DNA of 64,000 nucleotides, taken from contig NZ_CP009323.1 of NCBI RefSeq assembly GCF_000959725.1, positions 496,001 to 560,000 of the forward strand. Direction: 5' to 3'. Made by a program: the position numbers and the translations under genes. Under the pieces are notes generated by a model that was not told the DNA's origin, searched no databases, and saw only the letters and a program-made list of their open reading frames with translations. Below, piece by piece: positions 40,801 through 51,147 of this stretch. Origin of the DNA: Burkholderia gladioli. GTDB taxonomy: Bacteria; Pseudomonadota; Gammaproteobacteria; Burkholderiales; Burkholderiaceae. Every line of letters starts with the position of its first letter. The first letter of the stretch is position 1.

Positions 40801-40822
40801 GGCCCGGTCGAATGACCGGGCC
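40801..40822 (-). terminator. hairpin after dnaE
   Basis: GGCCCGGTC/GACCGGGCC, perfect 9-bp arms with a GAAT loop, starting 12 nt beyond the dnaE stop. There is no strong T-run on the minus strand (GATTCGC follows), so termination may be partial or it may protect the mRNA end. Confidence 0.5.
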
Positions 40823-40833
40823 GGTTTCGTGAC

Positions 40834-43800
40834 TCAGTAGGCGATTTCCACCGTGCCGTCGCCGAAGATGGCGCGCAACTCGGCCAGCAGCGTATCGCTC
40901 GGCTTGACGCGCCAGGCGTCGCCCAGCCGCATCTCGCCCTGCGCGCGCGCGTTGTTGTAGAGGATCTGCACGGCCAGCCCGTTCGGCATCGGCATCGGCG
41001 CGCGGCGGCCGCCATCGCGTCCCTCGCGCCCGCCGCGGGACGGCGCCGGCGCCGGTGCCGCGACGGCCGGCGCGGGTTCGGCCTTGGCCACATGCGGCTC
41101 CAGCACGCGACGCAGCGCGGCCGCGTCGGCATTGCCGTTCATGGTCATGCGCACGGCCTGCGCGTAGCGGCTGCGCGCGCGCTCGAGATCCATCACCGCA
41201 TCGGCCGTGAAGCGGATCCCGCCCGTGAACGCGTCGTTGCGCGCCTGGCCCTGCACGATCAGCAGTTCGTCTTCCTTGAACAGGCCGCGGTTCGCGTCGA
41301 ACTGCTCGTTGAACACCGTGATCTCGCACTGGCCGGTGCCGTCGTCTAGCAGCGCGATGATCATCTTGCCGCGTTGCGTCATCTGGGTGCGCAGCGAGGC
41401 GATCACGCCGGCCACCAGCTTGTCGCGCCCTTCCTTCAGCTCGCCGAGCTTCATCCGCGCGAAACGGCGGACTTCCTCGCGATAGGCGTCGAACAGGTGC
41501 CCCGACAGGTAGAAACCGAGCGCGCCCTTTTCCTCCTGCAGGCGACGCTTCTCGTCCCAGGCCGGTTCGTCCACCAGCGCATGCGCGTGCGGCGACTCGG
41601 CGCCCATGTCGAACAGGCCGGCCTGCATCGCGTTGGCCTCGGCCTGGTCGGCCGCTTCCATGGCGAGCGGCACCGAGGCGATCAGCTGCGCGCGGTTCGG
41701 CGTCAGCACGTCGAAGGCGCCGGCGCGGATCAGCGCCTCCACGGTGCGGCGGTTGACGAGGCGGCGGTCGATCCGTTCGCAGAAATCGAACAGGTCCTTG
41801 AACACGCCGCCTTCCTTGCGCGCCCGCAGGATCTCCTCGATCGCGTTCTGGCCGCTGCCCTTGACGGCGCCCAGGCCGTAGCGGATCGTCTTCGAGCGCT
41901 TGCCGTCGGCTTCCGCGACCGGCTCGAAGCGGTATTCGGACTGATTGATATCGGGCGGCAGCACCTTCAGGCCATTGAGCTCGCAGTCGTCGAACAGGAT
42001 CTTCACCTTGTCGGTGTCGTCCATCGCGAGCGTCATGTTGGCCGCCATGAATTCGGCGGGGTGATGCGCCTTCAGCCAGGCGGTGTAGTAGGCGAGCAGC
42101 GCGTAGGCGGCCGCGTGCGACTTGTTGAAGCCGTAACCCGCGAACTTCTCCATCAAGTCGAAGATCTCGTCCGACTTCTCGCGCGTGAGGCCGTTCTTCG
42201 CGGCGCCCTCGGCGAAGATCTCGCGGTGCTTGACCATCTCCTCGGGCTTCTTCTTGCCCATCGCGCGACGCAGCAAGTCGGCGCCGCCCAGCGAGTAGCC
42301 GCCGATGATCTGCGCCATCTGCATCACCTGCTCCTGATAGACCATGATGCCGTAGGTCTCTTTCAGGACCGGCTCGACGCGCGGATCCGGGTACTCCACC
42401 TTCTCGCGGCCGTGCTTGCGGGCGCAGAAGCTCGGGATCAAGTCCATCGGGCCCGGCCGGTACAAGGACACGAGCGCGATGATGTCCTCAAAGCGATCGG
42501 GCTGGGCGTCCTTCAGCATGCCCTGCATGCCGCGGCTTTCCAGCTGGAACACGGCGACCGTGTTCGCTTTCTTGAGGATCTGGAACGAGGCGGGATCGTC
42601 GAGCGGGACCTGGGCCAGCGACCAGTCGGCCTTGGCCGGATCGAGCCGGCGGATGAAGCGCTCGGCCCAGTCGAGGATGGTCAGGGTGGTCAGGCCCAGA
42701 AAGTCGAACTTCACCAGCCCGACCGCCTCGACGTCGTCCTTGTCGTACTGGCTGACCACGCCGCCGTCGTCGCCTTGGGCGTACAAGGGGCAGAAATCGG
42801 TCAGCTTGCCCGGCGCGATCAGCACGCCGCCGGCGTGCATGCCGACGTTACGCGTGAGGCCCTCGACGCGCTGCGCGAGATCGAGCAGCTGATGGACCTC
42901 GTCCTCGTTGTCGTAGCGCTCCTGCAGCAGCGGCTCTTCCTTCATCGCGTCGGCGATGGTGACGTGCTTGCCCGGCTTGAACGGGATCAGCTTGGCCACG
43001 CCGTCGGTGAACATGTAGCCGAGGTCGAGCACCCGCCCGATGTCGCGCACGGCCGCCTTGGCGGCCATGGTGCCGAAGGTGGCGATCTGCGAGACCGCGT
43101 CGGCGCCGTACTTCTCCTTCACGTACTGAATCACGCGATCGCGGCCGTGCTGGCAGAAGTCGATGTCGAAGTCGGGCATCGAGACCCGCTCCGGATTCAG
43201 GAAGCGCTCGAACAGCAGGTTGTAGCGCAGCGGATCGAGATCGGTGATGCCCAGCGAATAGGCCACCAGCGAGCCCGCGCCCGAGCCGCGGCCCGGGCCG
43301 ACCGGCACGCCGTTGTTCTTGGCCCAGTTGATGAAGTCCGCCACGATCAGGAAGTAGCCGGGGAAGCCCATCTTCTTGATCGTGTTGCATTCGAATTCGA
43401 GGCGCTGGTAGTAGGTCGCGCGCTGCGCGTCCCGCTCGGCCTCGTCGGGGAACAGTTGCACCAGGCGCTTCTCGAGCCCTTCCTGCGAGAGCTGGACCAG
43501 GTAGTCGTCGAGCGACATGCCGTCCGGCGTCGGGAACAGCGGCAGCTTGGGCTTGCCGAGCTCGAGCTTGAGGTTGCAGCGCTTGGCGATCTCGACCGTG
43601 TTCTGCACCGCCGAGGGGATATCGGCGAACAGCTCGGCCATCTCGGCCTGGGTGCGGAAGCGTTGTTCGACGGTGAAGCGCTTCTGGCGGCGTGGGTTGG
43701 CGAGGATGTCGCCTTCCGAGATGCAGACACGCGCCTCGTGCGCCGTGAAATCCTCGTCGCCCATGAACTGCAGCGGATGCGTGGCGACCACCGGCAGCTG

Positions 43801-44379
43801 CAGCTCGGCCGCGAGCTTGGCGGCTTCCTGCACATAGGCCTCGCCGCCGGGCTGGCCGTAGCGCTGCAGCTCGATGTAGAAGCCGCCCGGGAACACGCGG
43901 GCCCAGCGCTGCGCATGGCGGCGCGCGGCCTCGGCGTTGCCGGCCGCCAGCGCGATGCCGATGTCGCCCTGCTGCGCGCCCGACAGCGCCAGCAGGCCCT
44001 GGCCGAGCTCGGATTCGAGCCATTGCGCGTCGACCTCGGCGCGGCCGCGATACTGGTTGGTGAGCCAGGCCTTCGAGAGCAGCTCGCAGAGGTTCAGGTA
44101 GCCGGCCTTGTCGCGCACCAGCAGCAAGAGGCGCGAGGGCTTGTCGCGATCGTCGTGGTTGGTGATCCAGACATCGCAGCCGGCGATCGGCTTGACACCC
44201 TTGCCGCGGGCTTCCTGGTAGAAACGGACGAGACCGAATGCATTGCCGAGATCGGTGAGGGCGAGCGCGCCCTGACCGTCGGCGGCCGCCGCCTTGACCA
44301 AGTCGTCGAGGCGCACGATGCCGTCGGCAATCGAGAATTCGGAGTGAACGCGAAGATGGACGAAACGGGGATCTGACAT
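40834..44379 (-). CDS. dnaE: DNA polymerase III alpha subunit
   Basis: A replicative polymerase of 1,181 residues (about 1,160 in E. coli). The N-terminal PHP domain starts FVHLRVHSEFSIADGIVRL. The polymerase active-site segment is MPDFDIDFCQHGRDRV near residue 400, with the two essential Asp. Further on come the GPGRGSGAGSLVAY palm motif, a helix-hairpin-helix region and an OB-fold domain (KMIIALLDDGTGQCEITVFN near 1,010). A Pro/Ala-rich insertion near the C-terminus (about 1,085-1,125) is not in E. coli and is probably a flexible linker. Divergent from trhO across 260 nt. Confidence 0.95.
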   Translation of the reverse strand: MSDPRFVHLRVHSEFSIADGIVRLDDLVKAAAADGQGALALTDLGNAFGLVRFYQEARGKGVKPIAGCDVWITNHDDRDKPSRLLLLVRDKAGYLNLCELLSKAWLTNQYRGRAEVDAQWLESELGQGLLALSGAQQGDIGIALAAGNAEAARRHAQRWARVFPGGFYIELQRYGQPGGEAYVQEAAKLAAELQLPVVATHPLQFMGDEDFTAHEARVCISEGDILANPRRQKRFTVEQRFRTQAEMAELFADIPSAVQNTVEIAKRCNLKLELGKPKLPLFPTPDGMSLDDYLVQLSQEGLEKRLVQLFPDEAERDAQRATYYQRLEFECNTIKKMGFPGYFLIVADFINWAKNNGVPVGPGRGSGAGSLVAYSLGITDLDPLRYNLLFERFLNPERVSMPDFDIDFCQHGRDRVIQYVKEKYGADAVSQIATFGTMAAKAAVRDIGRVLDLGYMFTDGVAKLIPFKPGKHVTIADAMKEEPLLQERYDNEDEVHQLLDLAQRVEGLTRNVGMHAGGVLIAPGKLTDFCPLYAQGDDGGVVSQYDKDDVEAVGLVKFDFLGLTTLTILDWAERFIRRLDPAKADWSLAQVPLDDPASFQILKKANTVAVFQLESRGMQGMLKDAQPDRFEDIIALVSLYRPGPMDLIPSFCARKHGREKVEYPDPRVEPVLKETYGIMVYQEQVMQMAQIIGGYSLGGADLLRRAMGKKKPEEMVKHREIFAEGAAKNGLTREKSDEIFDLMEKFAGYGFNKSHAAAYALLAYYTAWLKAHHPAEFMAANMTLAMDDTDKVKILFDDCELNGLKVLPPDINQSEYRFEPVAEADGKRSKTIRYGLGAVKGSGQNAIEEILRARKEGGVFKDLFDFCERIDRRLVNRRTVEALIRAGAFDVLTPNRAQLIASVPLAMEAADQAEANAMQAGLFDMGAESPHAHALVDEPAWDEKRRLQEEKGALGFYLSGHLFDAYREEVRRFARMKLGELKEGRDKLVAGVIASLRTQMTQRGKMIIALLDDGTGQCEITVFNEQFDANRGLFKEDELLIVQGQARNDAFTGGIRFTADAVMDLERARSRYAQAVRMTMNGNADAAALRRVLEPHVAKAEPAPAVAAPAPAPSRGGREGRDGGRRAPMPMPNGLAVQILYNNARAQGEMRLGDAWRVKPSDTLLAELRAIFGDGTVEIAY

Positions 44380-44639
44380 GGGCGTTATTGTAGCCGCGTC
44401 ACGACGAAGGCAACGCCCGCGCGCGGCAAAAATCGACGCGGCTGGCCATCCGGCCAGGCCGGGCCTGGGCTGCGACATCCTGCCTCCATGGCCCGGCCGA
44501 CTGGTTTGCCGGCGCGTTTGCGGGATAATACGGGTTTGCTCATTCACGCGGCGGCCTGCCGCACGGTATCGCGCCCCATTTGCGCCGGCCCCCGGCGCCC
44601 GCGCGAGCCGTGCCCGCCCCGCTTCATCCCCGGTTCATC

Positions 44640-45521
44640 ATGTCCATCGTCAACCTCGCCGCCTACCGCTTCGTCACGATCGAGTCGCCCGAAGCCTGGC
44701 GACCGCTCGTCACCGAGCGCTGCCAGTCGCTCGGGCTGCGCGGCACGATCCTGCTCGCCCCCGAAGGCATCAACCTGTTCATTGCCGGCCCGCGCGAGGC
44801 CACCGACGCGTTCGTCGCCTATCTGCGCGAGGATGCGCTGTTCGCCGGCAAGTTCGCCGACCTGCAGTTCAAGGAAAGCCTGTCCGATTCGCAGCCGTTC
44901 CGGCGCATGCTGGTGCGCATCAAGCGCGAGATCATCACCATGAAGAAGCCGGCGATCCAGCCGGAACTGGGCCGCGCGCCCTCGGTGGACGCCCGCACGT
45001 TGAAGGCCTGGCTCGACCGGGGCCATGACGACGAAGGCCGTCCGGTGGTGATGCTCGATACCCGCAATGCCTTCGAGGTCGACGTCGGCACCTTCGACCA
45101 GGCGCTCGACTACCGCATCGACAAGTTCAGCGAATTCCCGGCCGTGATCGACGCGAACCGCGCCGATCTCGAAGGCAAGACCGTGGTGTCGTTCTGCACC
45201 GGCGGGATCCGCTGCGAGAAGGCCGCGATCCACATGAAGGACATCGGCATCGACCACGTCTACCAGCTCGAGGGCGGCATCCTGAAGTATTTCGAGGAAG
45301 TCGGCGGCGCGCATTACCACGGCGACTGCTTCGTGTTCGACTACCGCACCGCGCTCAACCCGAAACTGGAGCCGACCGCCGACGTGACCTGCTTCGCCTG
45401 CCGCGCCGTGGTGTCGGCCGAGGACCAGCAATCGCCGCACTACGTGCCGGGCCGCTCCTGCCCGGCCTGCGCGACGGCCCAGCCGGTCACGGCCAAGCCG
45501 GCCGCCCGCCCGGCGGCCTGA
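44640..45521 (+). CDS. trhO: tRNA uridine(34) hydroxylase TrhO (rhodanese fold)
   Basis: A 293-residue enzyme that makes 5-hydroxyuridine at wobble position 34 of several tRNAs using oxygen. An N-terminal acylphosphatase-like half ([17 protein letters not shown]) is followed by a rhodanese domain with the catalytic loop [10 protein letters not shown] (Cys186 and Cys192). The Cys-rich C-terminus has two CxxC units (CFAC, CPAC) that may bind zinc. It starts 37 nt upstream of... and co-directional with gluQ after a 37-nt gap, another wobble-base enzyme. Divergent promoter region shared with dnaE. Confidence 0.92.
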   Translation: MSIVNLAAYRFVTIESPEAWRPLVTERCQSLGLRGTILLAPEGINLFIAGPREATDAFVAYLREDALFAGKFADLQFKESLSDSQPFRRMLVRIKREIITMKKPAIQPELGRAPSVDARTLKAWLDRGHDDEGRPVVMLDTRNAFEVDVGTFDQALDYRIDKFSEFPAVIDANRADLEGKTVVSFCTGGIRCEKAAIHMKDIGIDHVYQLEGGILKYFEEVGGAHYHGDCFVFDYRTALNPKLEPTADVTCFACRAVVSAEDQQSPHYVPGRSCPACATAQPVTAKPAARPAA

Positions 45522-45558
45522 GCCCGGGCCGCGCCTCCCCTCCCTGCCAGGGTCTCGC

Positions 45559-46452
45559 TTGACACCACGCTATCGCGGCCGTTTCGCGCCCTCGCCCACC
45601 GGCCCGCTGCATTTCGGCTCGCTGGTCGGCGCGCTCGCCAGCTGGCTCGACGCGCGCGCCCACGCGGGCGACTGGCTGGTGCGCATCGAGGACGTCGACG
45701 GCCCGCGCACGGTGCCCGGCGCCGCGCGGGAAATCCTCGCCACGCTCGCCGCCTTCGGCCTGAACCCCGACGAACCGCCCATCTGGCAGAGCCGGCGCGA
45801 CGCCGAATACACGGCCGCGCTCGACGCGTTGACGGCGGCGGGCTATGTCTACCCTTGCGGCTGCACGCGCAAGGAGATCGCCGACTCGCTGCGCGCCGCG
45901 CACGAGCGCCACACCACGCTGGCCTATCCCGGCACCTGCCGCGACGGCCTGCATGGCAAGCCGGCCCGCGCCTGGCGGCTGCGGGTGCCCGACGGCGCGG
46001 CGGCCGTGATCGGCTTCGACGATCGCTGGCAGGGCCGGCAGTCGCAGGATCTCGCCACCGAGGTCGGCGATTTCGTGCTCAGGCGTGCCGACGGCCAATG
46101 GGCCTACCAGCTCGCCGTGGTGGTCGACGATCGCGATGCCGGCATCACCCACGTGGTACGCGGCGTCGACCTGCTCGATTCGACGGCACGGCAGATCCAT
46201 CTCCAGCACTGCCTCGGCGCGCCGACGCCGGCCTATCTGCATGTGCCCGTGGTGGTCGACGCGAACGGCGAGAAGCTCAGCAAGCAGACCGGCGCCAGCG
46301 CGCTCGACGCCTCGGCGCCGCTGGTCTCGCTGAACGCCGCGGCAGACCACCTGGGGCTCGGGCTGGCGCCATCCGCGCGTGCCTCGCGCGATGTCTTCTT
46401 TTCGGCCGCCACCGCCGCCTGGGCCGCTCGTTTCGGTCCCGGCGCGCGCTGA
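45559..46452 (+). CDS. gluQ: glutamyl-Q tRNA(Asp) synthetase
   Basis: A 297-residue truncated glutamyl-tRNA synthetase that attaches Glu to the queuosine at position 34 of tRNA-Asp. Class I signatures: [11 protein letters not shown] (HIGH-equivalent) near residue 11 and EKLSKQTGA (KMSKS-equivalent) near 238. A zinc-binding CGCTRKE near 98 with Cys at 122 and Tyr is typical. There is no anticodon-binding domain, as expected for GluQ. Translation starts at TTG. It follows trhO and ends just before a strong terminator. Confidence 0.9.
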   Translation: MTPRYRGRFAPSPTGPLHFGSLVGALASWLDARAHAGDWLVRIEDVDGPRTVPGAAREILATLAAFGLNPDEPPIWQSRRDAEYTAALDALTAAGYVYPCGCTRKEIADSLRAAHERHTTLAYPGTCRDGLHGKPARAWRLRVPDGAAAVIGFDDRWQGRQSQDLATEVGDFVLRRADGQWAYQLAVVVDDRDAGITHVVRGVDLLDSTARQIHLQHCLGAPTPAYLHVPVVVDANGEKLSKQTGASALDASAPLVSLNAAADHLGLGLAPSARASRDVFFSAATAAWAARFGPGAR

Positions 46453-46493
46453 GCGCGCCTTACGCCGCGCCGCGTTTTTCTCCCGGTAAACGG

Positions 46494-46526
46494 AAACGGG
46501 CGGATGCTCTCGCATCCGCCCGTTTT
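46494..46526. terminator. strong bidirectional intrinsic terminator
   Basis: AAACGGGCGGATGC and GCATCCGCCCGTTT form a perfect 14-bp stem with a TCTC loop, ending in T-rich tracts on both strands. It serves gluQ on the plus strand and rhlE on the minus strand. Confidence 0.85.
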
Positions 46527-46549
46527 CAGGCTTTCAGGCCGGATTCCGC

Positions 46550-48007
46550 TCAGGACGACGTGCGGCGCGGCATGCCGAAGCCGCCCAGCAGCGCGGCCAG
46601 CGGCTGCTTCGACTTTTTCTCGCTCGATGCCGGCTGCTTGGTCGCCTCCTCGGGCTCGCGCGCGCTCGGCGACGGCTCGTAGGGCTTCAGGAAGAACTCG
46701 TCGACCGGCGCCTCGCGACGCGAATGATGGTGATGCGTGCGCTCGCCGCCGTGCCCGTGCGAACGGCGCGGGCCGCGCGATTCGTCGCGATCGCGGCTGC
46801 GCTCGCTGCGTTCGCCACGTTCCTGGCGCGCGCGCACCGGGGCGTCGACCGCGAGCGGCTGCAGCGGCAGGTCGCGCTTGATCAGCTTCTCGATATCGGC
46901 CAGTTGCTTGCGCTCGTTCGGGCTGCACAGCGACAGCGCGTCGCCCGAGGCGCCCGCGCGGCCGGTCCGGCCGATGCGGTGCACGTAATCCTCGGCGTTG
47001 AAGGGCAGGTCGAAGTTGATCACGGCCGGCAGCTCGGCGATGTCCAGGCCGCGTGCGGCCACGTCGGTGGCGACCAGCGCCTCGACCTCGCCGCGCTTGA
47101 AGGCATCCAGGGCCTGCATCCGTTCGTTCTGGGAGCGGTCGCCGTGGATCGCCGTGGCGACCACGCCGTCGCGCTCGAGCTGGCGCGCCAGGCGGCTCGC
47201 ACCGATCTTGCTGTTGCAGAACACGATCACCTGCTTGAGCGAGCGATCGCGGATCAGCTTGACCACCGCGGCCTGCTTGTCGCCCTCGGCGATCTCGTAG
47301 ACCACCTGCGTGACATTGGTGGCCGTCGCATTGCTGCGCGCCACCTCGATGGTCTGCGGGTTGCTCAGGTAGGTCGAGGCCAGCTTCTTGATCTCGGGCG
47401 AGAAGGTGGCCGAGAACAGCAGGGTCTGGCGCTGCTTGGGCAGCAGGTTCAGGATCCGCTGCAGGTCGGGCAGGAAGCCCATGTCGAGCATCCGGTCGGC
47501 CTCGTCGAGCACCAGCATCTGCACCTGGCCGAGGTTGGCCGTCTTCTGCTGCACGTGGTCGAGCAGGCGACCCGGCGTGGCGATCAGGATCTCGACGCCG
47601 CGGCGCAGCTCGGCCATCTGCGGGTTCATGTCGACGCCGCCGAACACCACCGCGCTGCGCAGCGCCGTGTGCTTCGCGTAGGCATGCACGTTGGCGGCCA
47701 CCTGGTCGGCCAGCTCGCGCGTCGGCGTGAGGATCAATGCGCGCACCGGGTGGCGCGCCGGCGAGGCGCTGCTGTTGGCCTGCGGCAACAGGCGCTGGAT
47801 GATCGGCAGCGAGAAGCTGGCGGTCTTGCCGGTGCCCGTCTGCGCGGCGCCCATCACGTCGCGCCCGGACAGCACGACCGGAATCGCCTTGGCCTGGATC
47901 GGCGTCGGCGTCGTATAGCCCTGCTCCGCAATGGCCTTCAGAATGTCGGGCGCGAGGCCGAACTGATCGAAAGTTGCGTCGACGGACGTGGCTGCTGAAT
48001 CGGACAT
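46550..48007 (-). CDS. rhlE: DEAD-box RNA helicase RhlE
   Basis: A 485-residue ATP-dependent RNA helicase. Motifs in order: Q motif (FDQFGLAPDILKAI, TPTPIQ), I AAQTGTGKT near 54, Ia PTRELADQ, II DEAD near 170, III SATF near 200, V ATDVAARGLDI and VI HRIGRTGRAG near 345. The C-terminal tail is Arg/Glu/His-rich (RERDRDESRGPRRSHGHGGERTHHHH type) and likely binds RNA non-specifically. It functions in ribosome assembly and RNA turnover. Ends at the shared terminator with gluQ. Confidence 0.92.
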   Translation of the reverse strand: MSDSAATSVDATFDQFGLAPDILKAIAEQGYTTPTPIQAKAIPVVLSGRDVMGAAQTGTGKTASFSLPIIQRLLPQANSSASPARHPVRALILTPTRELADQVAANVHAYAKHTALRSAVVFGGVDMNPQMAELRRGVEILIATPGRLLDHVQQKTANLGQVQMLVLDEADRMLDMGFLPDLQRILNLLPKQRQTLLFSATFSPEIKKLASTYLSNPQTIEVARSNATATNVTQVVYEIAEGDKQAAVVKLIRDRSLKQVIVFCNSKIGASRLARQLERDGVVATAIHGDRSQNERMQALDAFKRGEVEALVATDVAARGLDIAELPAVINFDLPFNAEDYVHRIGRTGRAGASGDALSLCSPNERKQLADIEKLIKRDLPLQPLAVDAPVRARQERGERSERSRDRDESRGPRRSHGHGGERTHHHHSRREAPVDEFFLKPYEPSPSAREPEEATKQPASSEKKSKQPLAALLGGFGMPRRTSS

Positions 48008-48231
48008 GGTTGGCGTTTCGCTCAAGTGGCGCGGCGGGAATTCGGGTGTGGCCGGGCCGATTGCCGGTGGCCGCACGAACAACACGGTGGAATGAATGAC
48101 GGAACTGCTGCGACGCGCCGCGCGACGCCGCCACGGCGCCGGGTCGAACCCGGCGCGCCGCCCCGTGCGGCGGAACGCCGACGGAAAGGGCGGTATTGTA
48201 GCACTGGCCCGTGACGGCACCCCTCGGCGCC

Positions 48232-48615
48232 TCAGGGACGCTTGCGGCGGCCCTGGATCTCCTGGCAGTCCGCCAGCAGCGGCGGCGCCGAGCTGCCGGC
48301 GATCTCGTCGCTCAGCGTGGCGGCCGGCCCCTTGGTCCACCAGGTGTAGCGGCCAGCCTGGTAGCGCGCGCCCGAGGCCGACAGCGTGTCGACGAACAGC
48401 ATCGGCCGGCCGTTCACCGGCACCAGCGCGAAACTCTGGCCGTTGCGGGCCAGCCAGTAGGCGACCCGCACCGGCCGCGCCTGGTTCGCGCACTGATAAC
48501 GGGTGAAGCTGCGCGCGTCGGTATCGATTTCCTCGACGGTCAGTTGCGCGGCCTGGGCCGCCGATATGCCCGCGAAGCCGACCAGCAGGCCCGCGGCGAA
48601 AATGATGCGCTTCAT
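48232..48615 (-). CDS. MliC-family lysozyme inhibitor-like periplasmic protein
   Basis: A 127-residue secreted protein. Residues 1-22 are a signal peptide (FAAGLLVGFAGISAAQA). The rest is the MliC-type beta-barrel: YQCANQARPVRVAYWL, then GQSFALVPVNGRPMLFVDTLSASGARYQAGRYTWWTKGPAATLSDE, ending ADCQ. The SASGARY...WWTKG loop is the part of MliC that inserts into c-type lysozyme. Two Cys could form the usual disulfide. It would protect the cell wall from host lysozyme. No lipobox is seen, so it is periplasmic rather than a lipoprotein. Confidence 0.85.
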   Translation of the reverse strand: MKRIIFAAGLLVGFAGISAAQAAQLTVEEIDTDARSFTRYQCANQARPVRVAYWLARNGQSFALVPVNGRPMLFVDTLSASGARYQAGRYTWWTKGPAATLSDEIAGSSAPPLLADCQEIQGRRKRP

Positions 48616-48665
48616 GCGCGTGCTCCTTGCCCCTGCCCGGGCGCTGCCATGCCTGGCCGACTCGA

Positions 48666-48827
48666 TCAGGGATCGATCACGTCGGCACAGGCATCGGTCG
48701 GCGCGGCCGCCACATGGCCGACCACCGGCACGATCTTGAGGCCGGCCGACGCGACCCGGCACGGCGCCGCGGCCAGGCCGCAGCCCGACACCGCCAGGCA
48801 CAGCGTCGCGATAAGTACCCATTTCAT
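48666..48827 (-). CDS. small lipoprotein, unknown function
   Basis: A 53-residue protein with a clear lipoprotein signal: KWVLIATLCLAVSGCG, Cys16 as the lipidated residue. The mature part is about 38 residues with two further Cys and the segment GLKIVPVVGHVAAAP. GAGGAG lies 8 nt before the ATG. I recall this as a short uncharacterised lipoprotein conserved beside the MliC gene in Burkholderia. It precedes the MliC-like gene by 50 nt. Confidence 0.75.
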   Translation of the reverse strand: MKWVLIATLCLAVSGCGLAAAPCRVASAGLKIVPVVGHVAAAPTDACADVIDP

Positions 48828-48992
48828 CTCGAGACTCCTCGGCCGCAGCGTTTGGCCGCCGCAGCCTTAGATACGGTTTGCGCGAAATCGGGCCGGATCC
48901 CACGACGTCTTCCCGGCAACGGGACGACGCTAACCGCCCGCGTTCGCCCGGCTGGGCCGGCACCTGCCCCGCCCCAGCCCGGCCGTGCCGCC

Positions 48993-50207
48993 TCAGCGCG
49001 CGGACACAGGCCGGACCGCCGCGGCGGCCCGCTTGGCGCGCTCGCGCGCCTCGTCGACATCGGCGCCGATCGCCACCGCCACGCCCATGCGACGCTTGGT
49101 GAAGCTCTCGGGCTTGCCGAACAGGCGCAGGTCGACGCCCGGCACGGCCAGCGCCTCGGCCACGCCCTCGAAGGCGATGCCGGCCTCGTCCAGGCCGCCG
49201 TAGATCACCGCCGAGGCGGCCGGCGACGTGAGGGCCGGATCGACCGGCAGGCCGAGTATGGCACGCGCATGCAGCTCGAACTCCGACTGCCGCTGCGAGG
49301 CCAGCGTCACCAGCCCCGTGTCGTGCGGACGCGGGCTGACCTCGGAGAACCAGACCTCGTCGCCGCGCACGAACAGCTCGACGCCGAACAGGCCGCGGCC
49401 GCCCAGGGCCGTCGTCACTTGGTGTGCAATCTCGCGCGAACGTTCCCGGGCAATCGCGCTCATCGGCTGCGGCTGCCAGGATTCCACGTAGTCGCCGGCG
49501 ACCTGCAGGTGGCCGACCGGGTCGCAGAAATAGGTCCGGGTTTCCTTGCTGGCCGGGTCGATCGCGCGCACCGTGAGCTGGGTGATCTCGTAGTCGAAAT
49601 CGATGAAACCCTCGACGATCACGCGGCCGTGGTTCACGCGCCCGCCTGCCATCGCATGCTGCCAGGCCGGCTCGACATCGGCCTCGCCGCGCAGCACCGA
49701 CTGCCCCTTGCCCGAGGACGACATCACCGGCTTGACCACGCAGGGGAAACCGATCGAGGCCACCGCGGCGCGGAATTCCTCGATGGATTGCGCGAACGCG
49801 TAGGGCGAGGTCGGCAGGCCGAGCTCCTCGGCCGCCAGGCGGCGGATGCCCTCGCGGTTCATGGTCAGCTGGGTGGCGCGCGCGGTCGGGATCACCTCGG
49901 CGAGGCGCTCGGACTCGATCGCGGCCAGCGCGTCGGTGGCGATCGCCTCGATCTCGGGCACGATCAGGTGCGGCTGCTCGGCCTCGACCAGCGCGCGCAG
50001 CGCGGCCGCGTCGGTCATGTCGATCACGTGCGCGCGATGCGCGACCTGGTGGCCAGGCGCGTTCGCGTAGCGATCGACGGCGATCACTTCGACGCCGAGG
50101 CGCTGCAACGCGATGATGACTTCCTTGCCGAGTTCGCCGGCGCCCAGCAGCATGACGCGCGTGGCGGAGGGCGAGAGCGGCGTACCGAGCCGCTGACCGA
50201 TCTGCAT
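48993..50207 (-). CDS. purT: formate-dependent GAR transformylase
   Basis: A 404-residue ATP-grasp enzyme that makes formyl-GAR from formate, ATP and GAR in purine synthesis, bypassing folate. A Rossmann-like start ([31 protein letters not shown]), ATP-grasp motifs ([16 protein letters not shown] near 155, [25 protein letters not shown] near 270-295) and the family C-terminal [12 protein letters not shown] are all present. The length matches PurT (about 390). Monocistronic by position. Confidence 0.95.
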   Translation of the reverse strand: MQIGQRLGTPLSPSATRVMLLGAGELGKEVIIALQRLGVEVIAVDRYANAPGHQVAHRAHVIDMTDAAALRALVEAEQPHLIVPEIEAIATDALAAIESERLAEVIPTARATQLTMNREGIRRLAAEELGLPTSPYAFAQSIEEFRAAVASIGFPCVVKPVMSSSGKGQSVLRGEADVEPAWQHAMAGGRVNHGRVIVEGFIDFDYEITQLTVRAIDPASKETRTYFCDPVGHLQVAGDYVESWQPQPMSAIARERSREIAHQVTTALGGRGLFGVELFVRGDEVWFSEVSPRPHDTGLVTLASQRQSEFELHARAILGLPVDPALTSPAASAVIYGGLDEAGIAFEGVAEALAVPGVDLRLFGKPESFTKRRMGVAVAIGADVDEARERAKRAAAAVRPVSAR

Positions 50208-50417
50208 GAGATTTCCCGCTGAAAAGATTGGGGTGAAGACGTGGATACGACCAAGGCGCGATGTTAACACGCAGCTTCGGCGCGAACCGGCCTGCAGGCG
50301 ACGACGCAACCGGCGACAGAACGTTTCGCGCCGCCGATGGTCGGCTCGCCTCGCGCGCTCCGACTGCGTTACTCTTACGCCTTTGCCAGCATCACCATGA
50401 ATTCGAGGAACGAGGCC

Positions 50418-50978
50418 ATGCATAAACCTTCCGCGGCCGCGCGCACGCGCCCCAGCTTCGTCCGTTCGCTGCGCGCGCCGCTGGCCGCGATCTCGCTGGC
50501 CGCGCTGGCCGCCTGCGCGATCCCGACCCACCCCGATTCCTCCGCCCCGCCCTCCGATCCGTTCAACCCCGCCGCGATCCAGTTGATCGACGACACCAGC
50601 TGGCAGTTGGCGGGCTGGCGCAATGCCGACGGCACGCAGCGCGAGCTGCCGCCGCAGGATCAGGGCGCGAACGGCCAGCCGGCCGTGCCGACGCTGACGC
50701 TGTCGACCGCCGACGGCGTGCGCCGCGCCTCGGGCTTCTCGGGCTGCAACCGCTTCGGCGGCACCTATGCCGTGAAGAACGGGCTGCTCAGCTTCGGGCC
50801 GCTGGCCGGCACGCGCATGGCCTGCCCGAACAGCGCCGGCGGCAAGCTGGAGGCGCCGTATCTCGACGCGCTCGCGCACGTCACCAAGGCCGGCCTGCAG
50901 ATGCAGGCGCCGCAACAGCTCTATCTGGTCACGCAGGATGGCGCGACGCTGACATTCTCCCGTCGCGACACCCCGTGA
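50418..50978 (+). CDS. META-domain (HslJ-like) lipoprotein
   Basis: A 186-residue protein. The signal region ends LAALAAC (Cys33 as lipobox), so outer-membrane lipoprotein. The META domain spans about 58-185: [12 protein letters not shown], then [34 protein letters not shown], and [16 protein letters not shown]. HslJ relatives bind novobiocin-type stress or have unknown ligands. I chose the ATG with CGAGG directly before it; an ATG seven codons earlier is an alternative. Confidence 0.8.
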   Translation: MHKPSAAARTRPSFVRSLRAPLAAISLAALAACAIPTHPDSSAPPSDPFNPAAIQLIDDTSWQLAGWRNADGTQRELPPQDQGANGQPAVPTLTLSTADGVRRASGFSGCNRFGGTYAVKNGLLSFGPLAGTRMACPNSAGGKLEAPYLDALAHVTKAGLQMQAPQQLYLVTQDGATLTFSRRDTP

Positions 50979-51147
50979 TCCTGTCGAGATGCGCGGCCGC
51001 ATCACGCGCCTCGGCAACAGGTAATACAACAGGCAAGGCACAAGATCCTTCCGGCTCGCGGCCCGCGCGCGCGGGCCGGATGCACCGGACGCTCAAACCC
51101 GACGGGCCGCGCGCGGCGCCCGTCTTCGTGATCCCACGTTTCCAGGT

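Noticed and set aside
41374..44376. 1,000-residue plus-strand open frame opposite dnaE
   Set aside because: Antisense reading of a GC-rich gene; His/Leu/Arg-rich and without domains.
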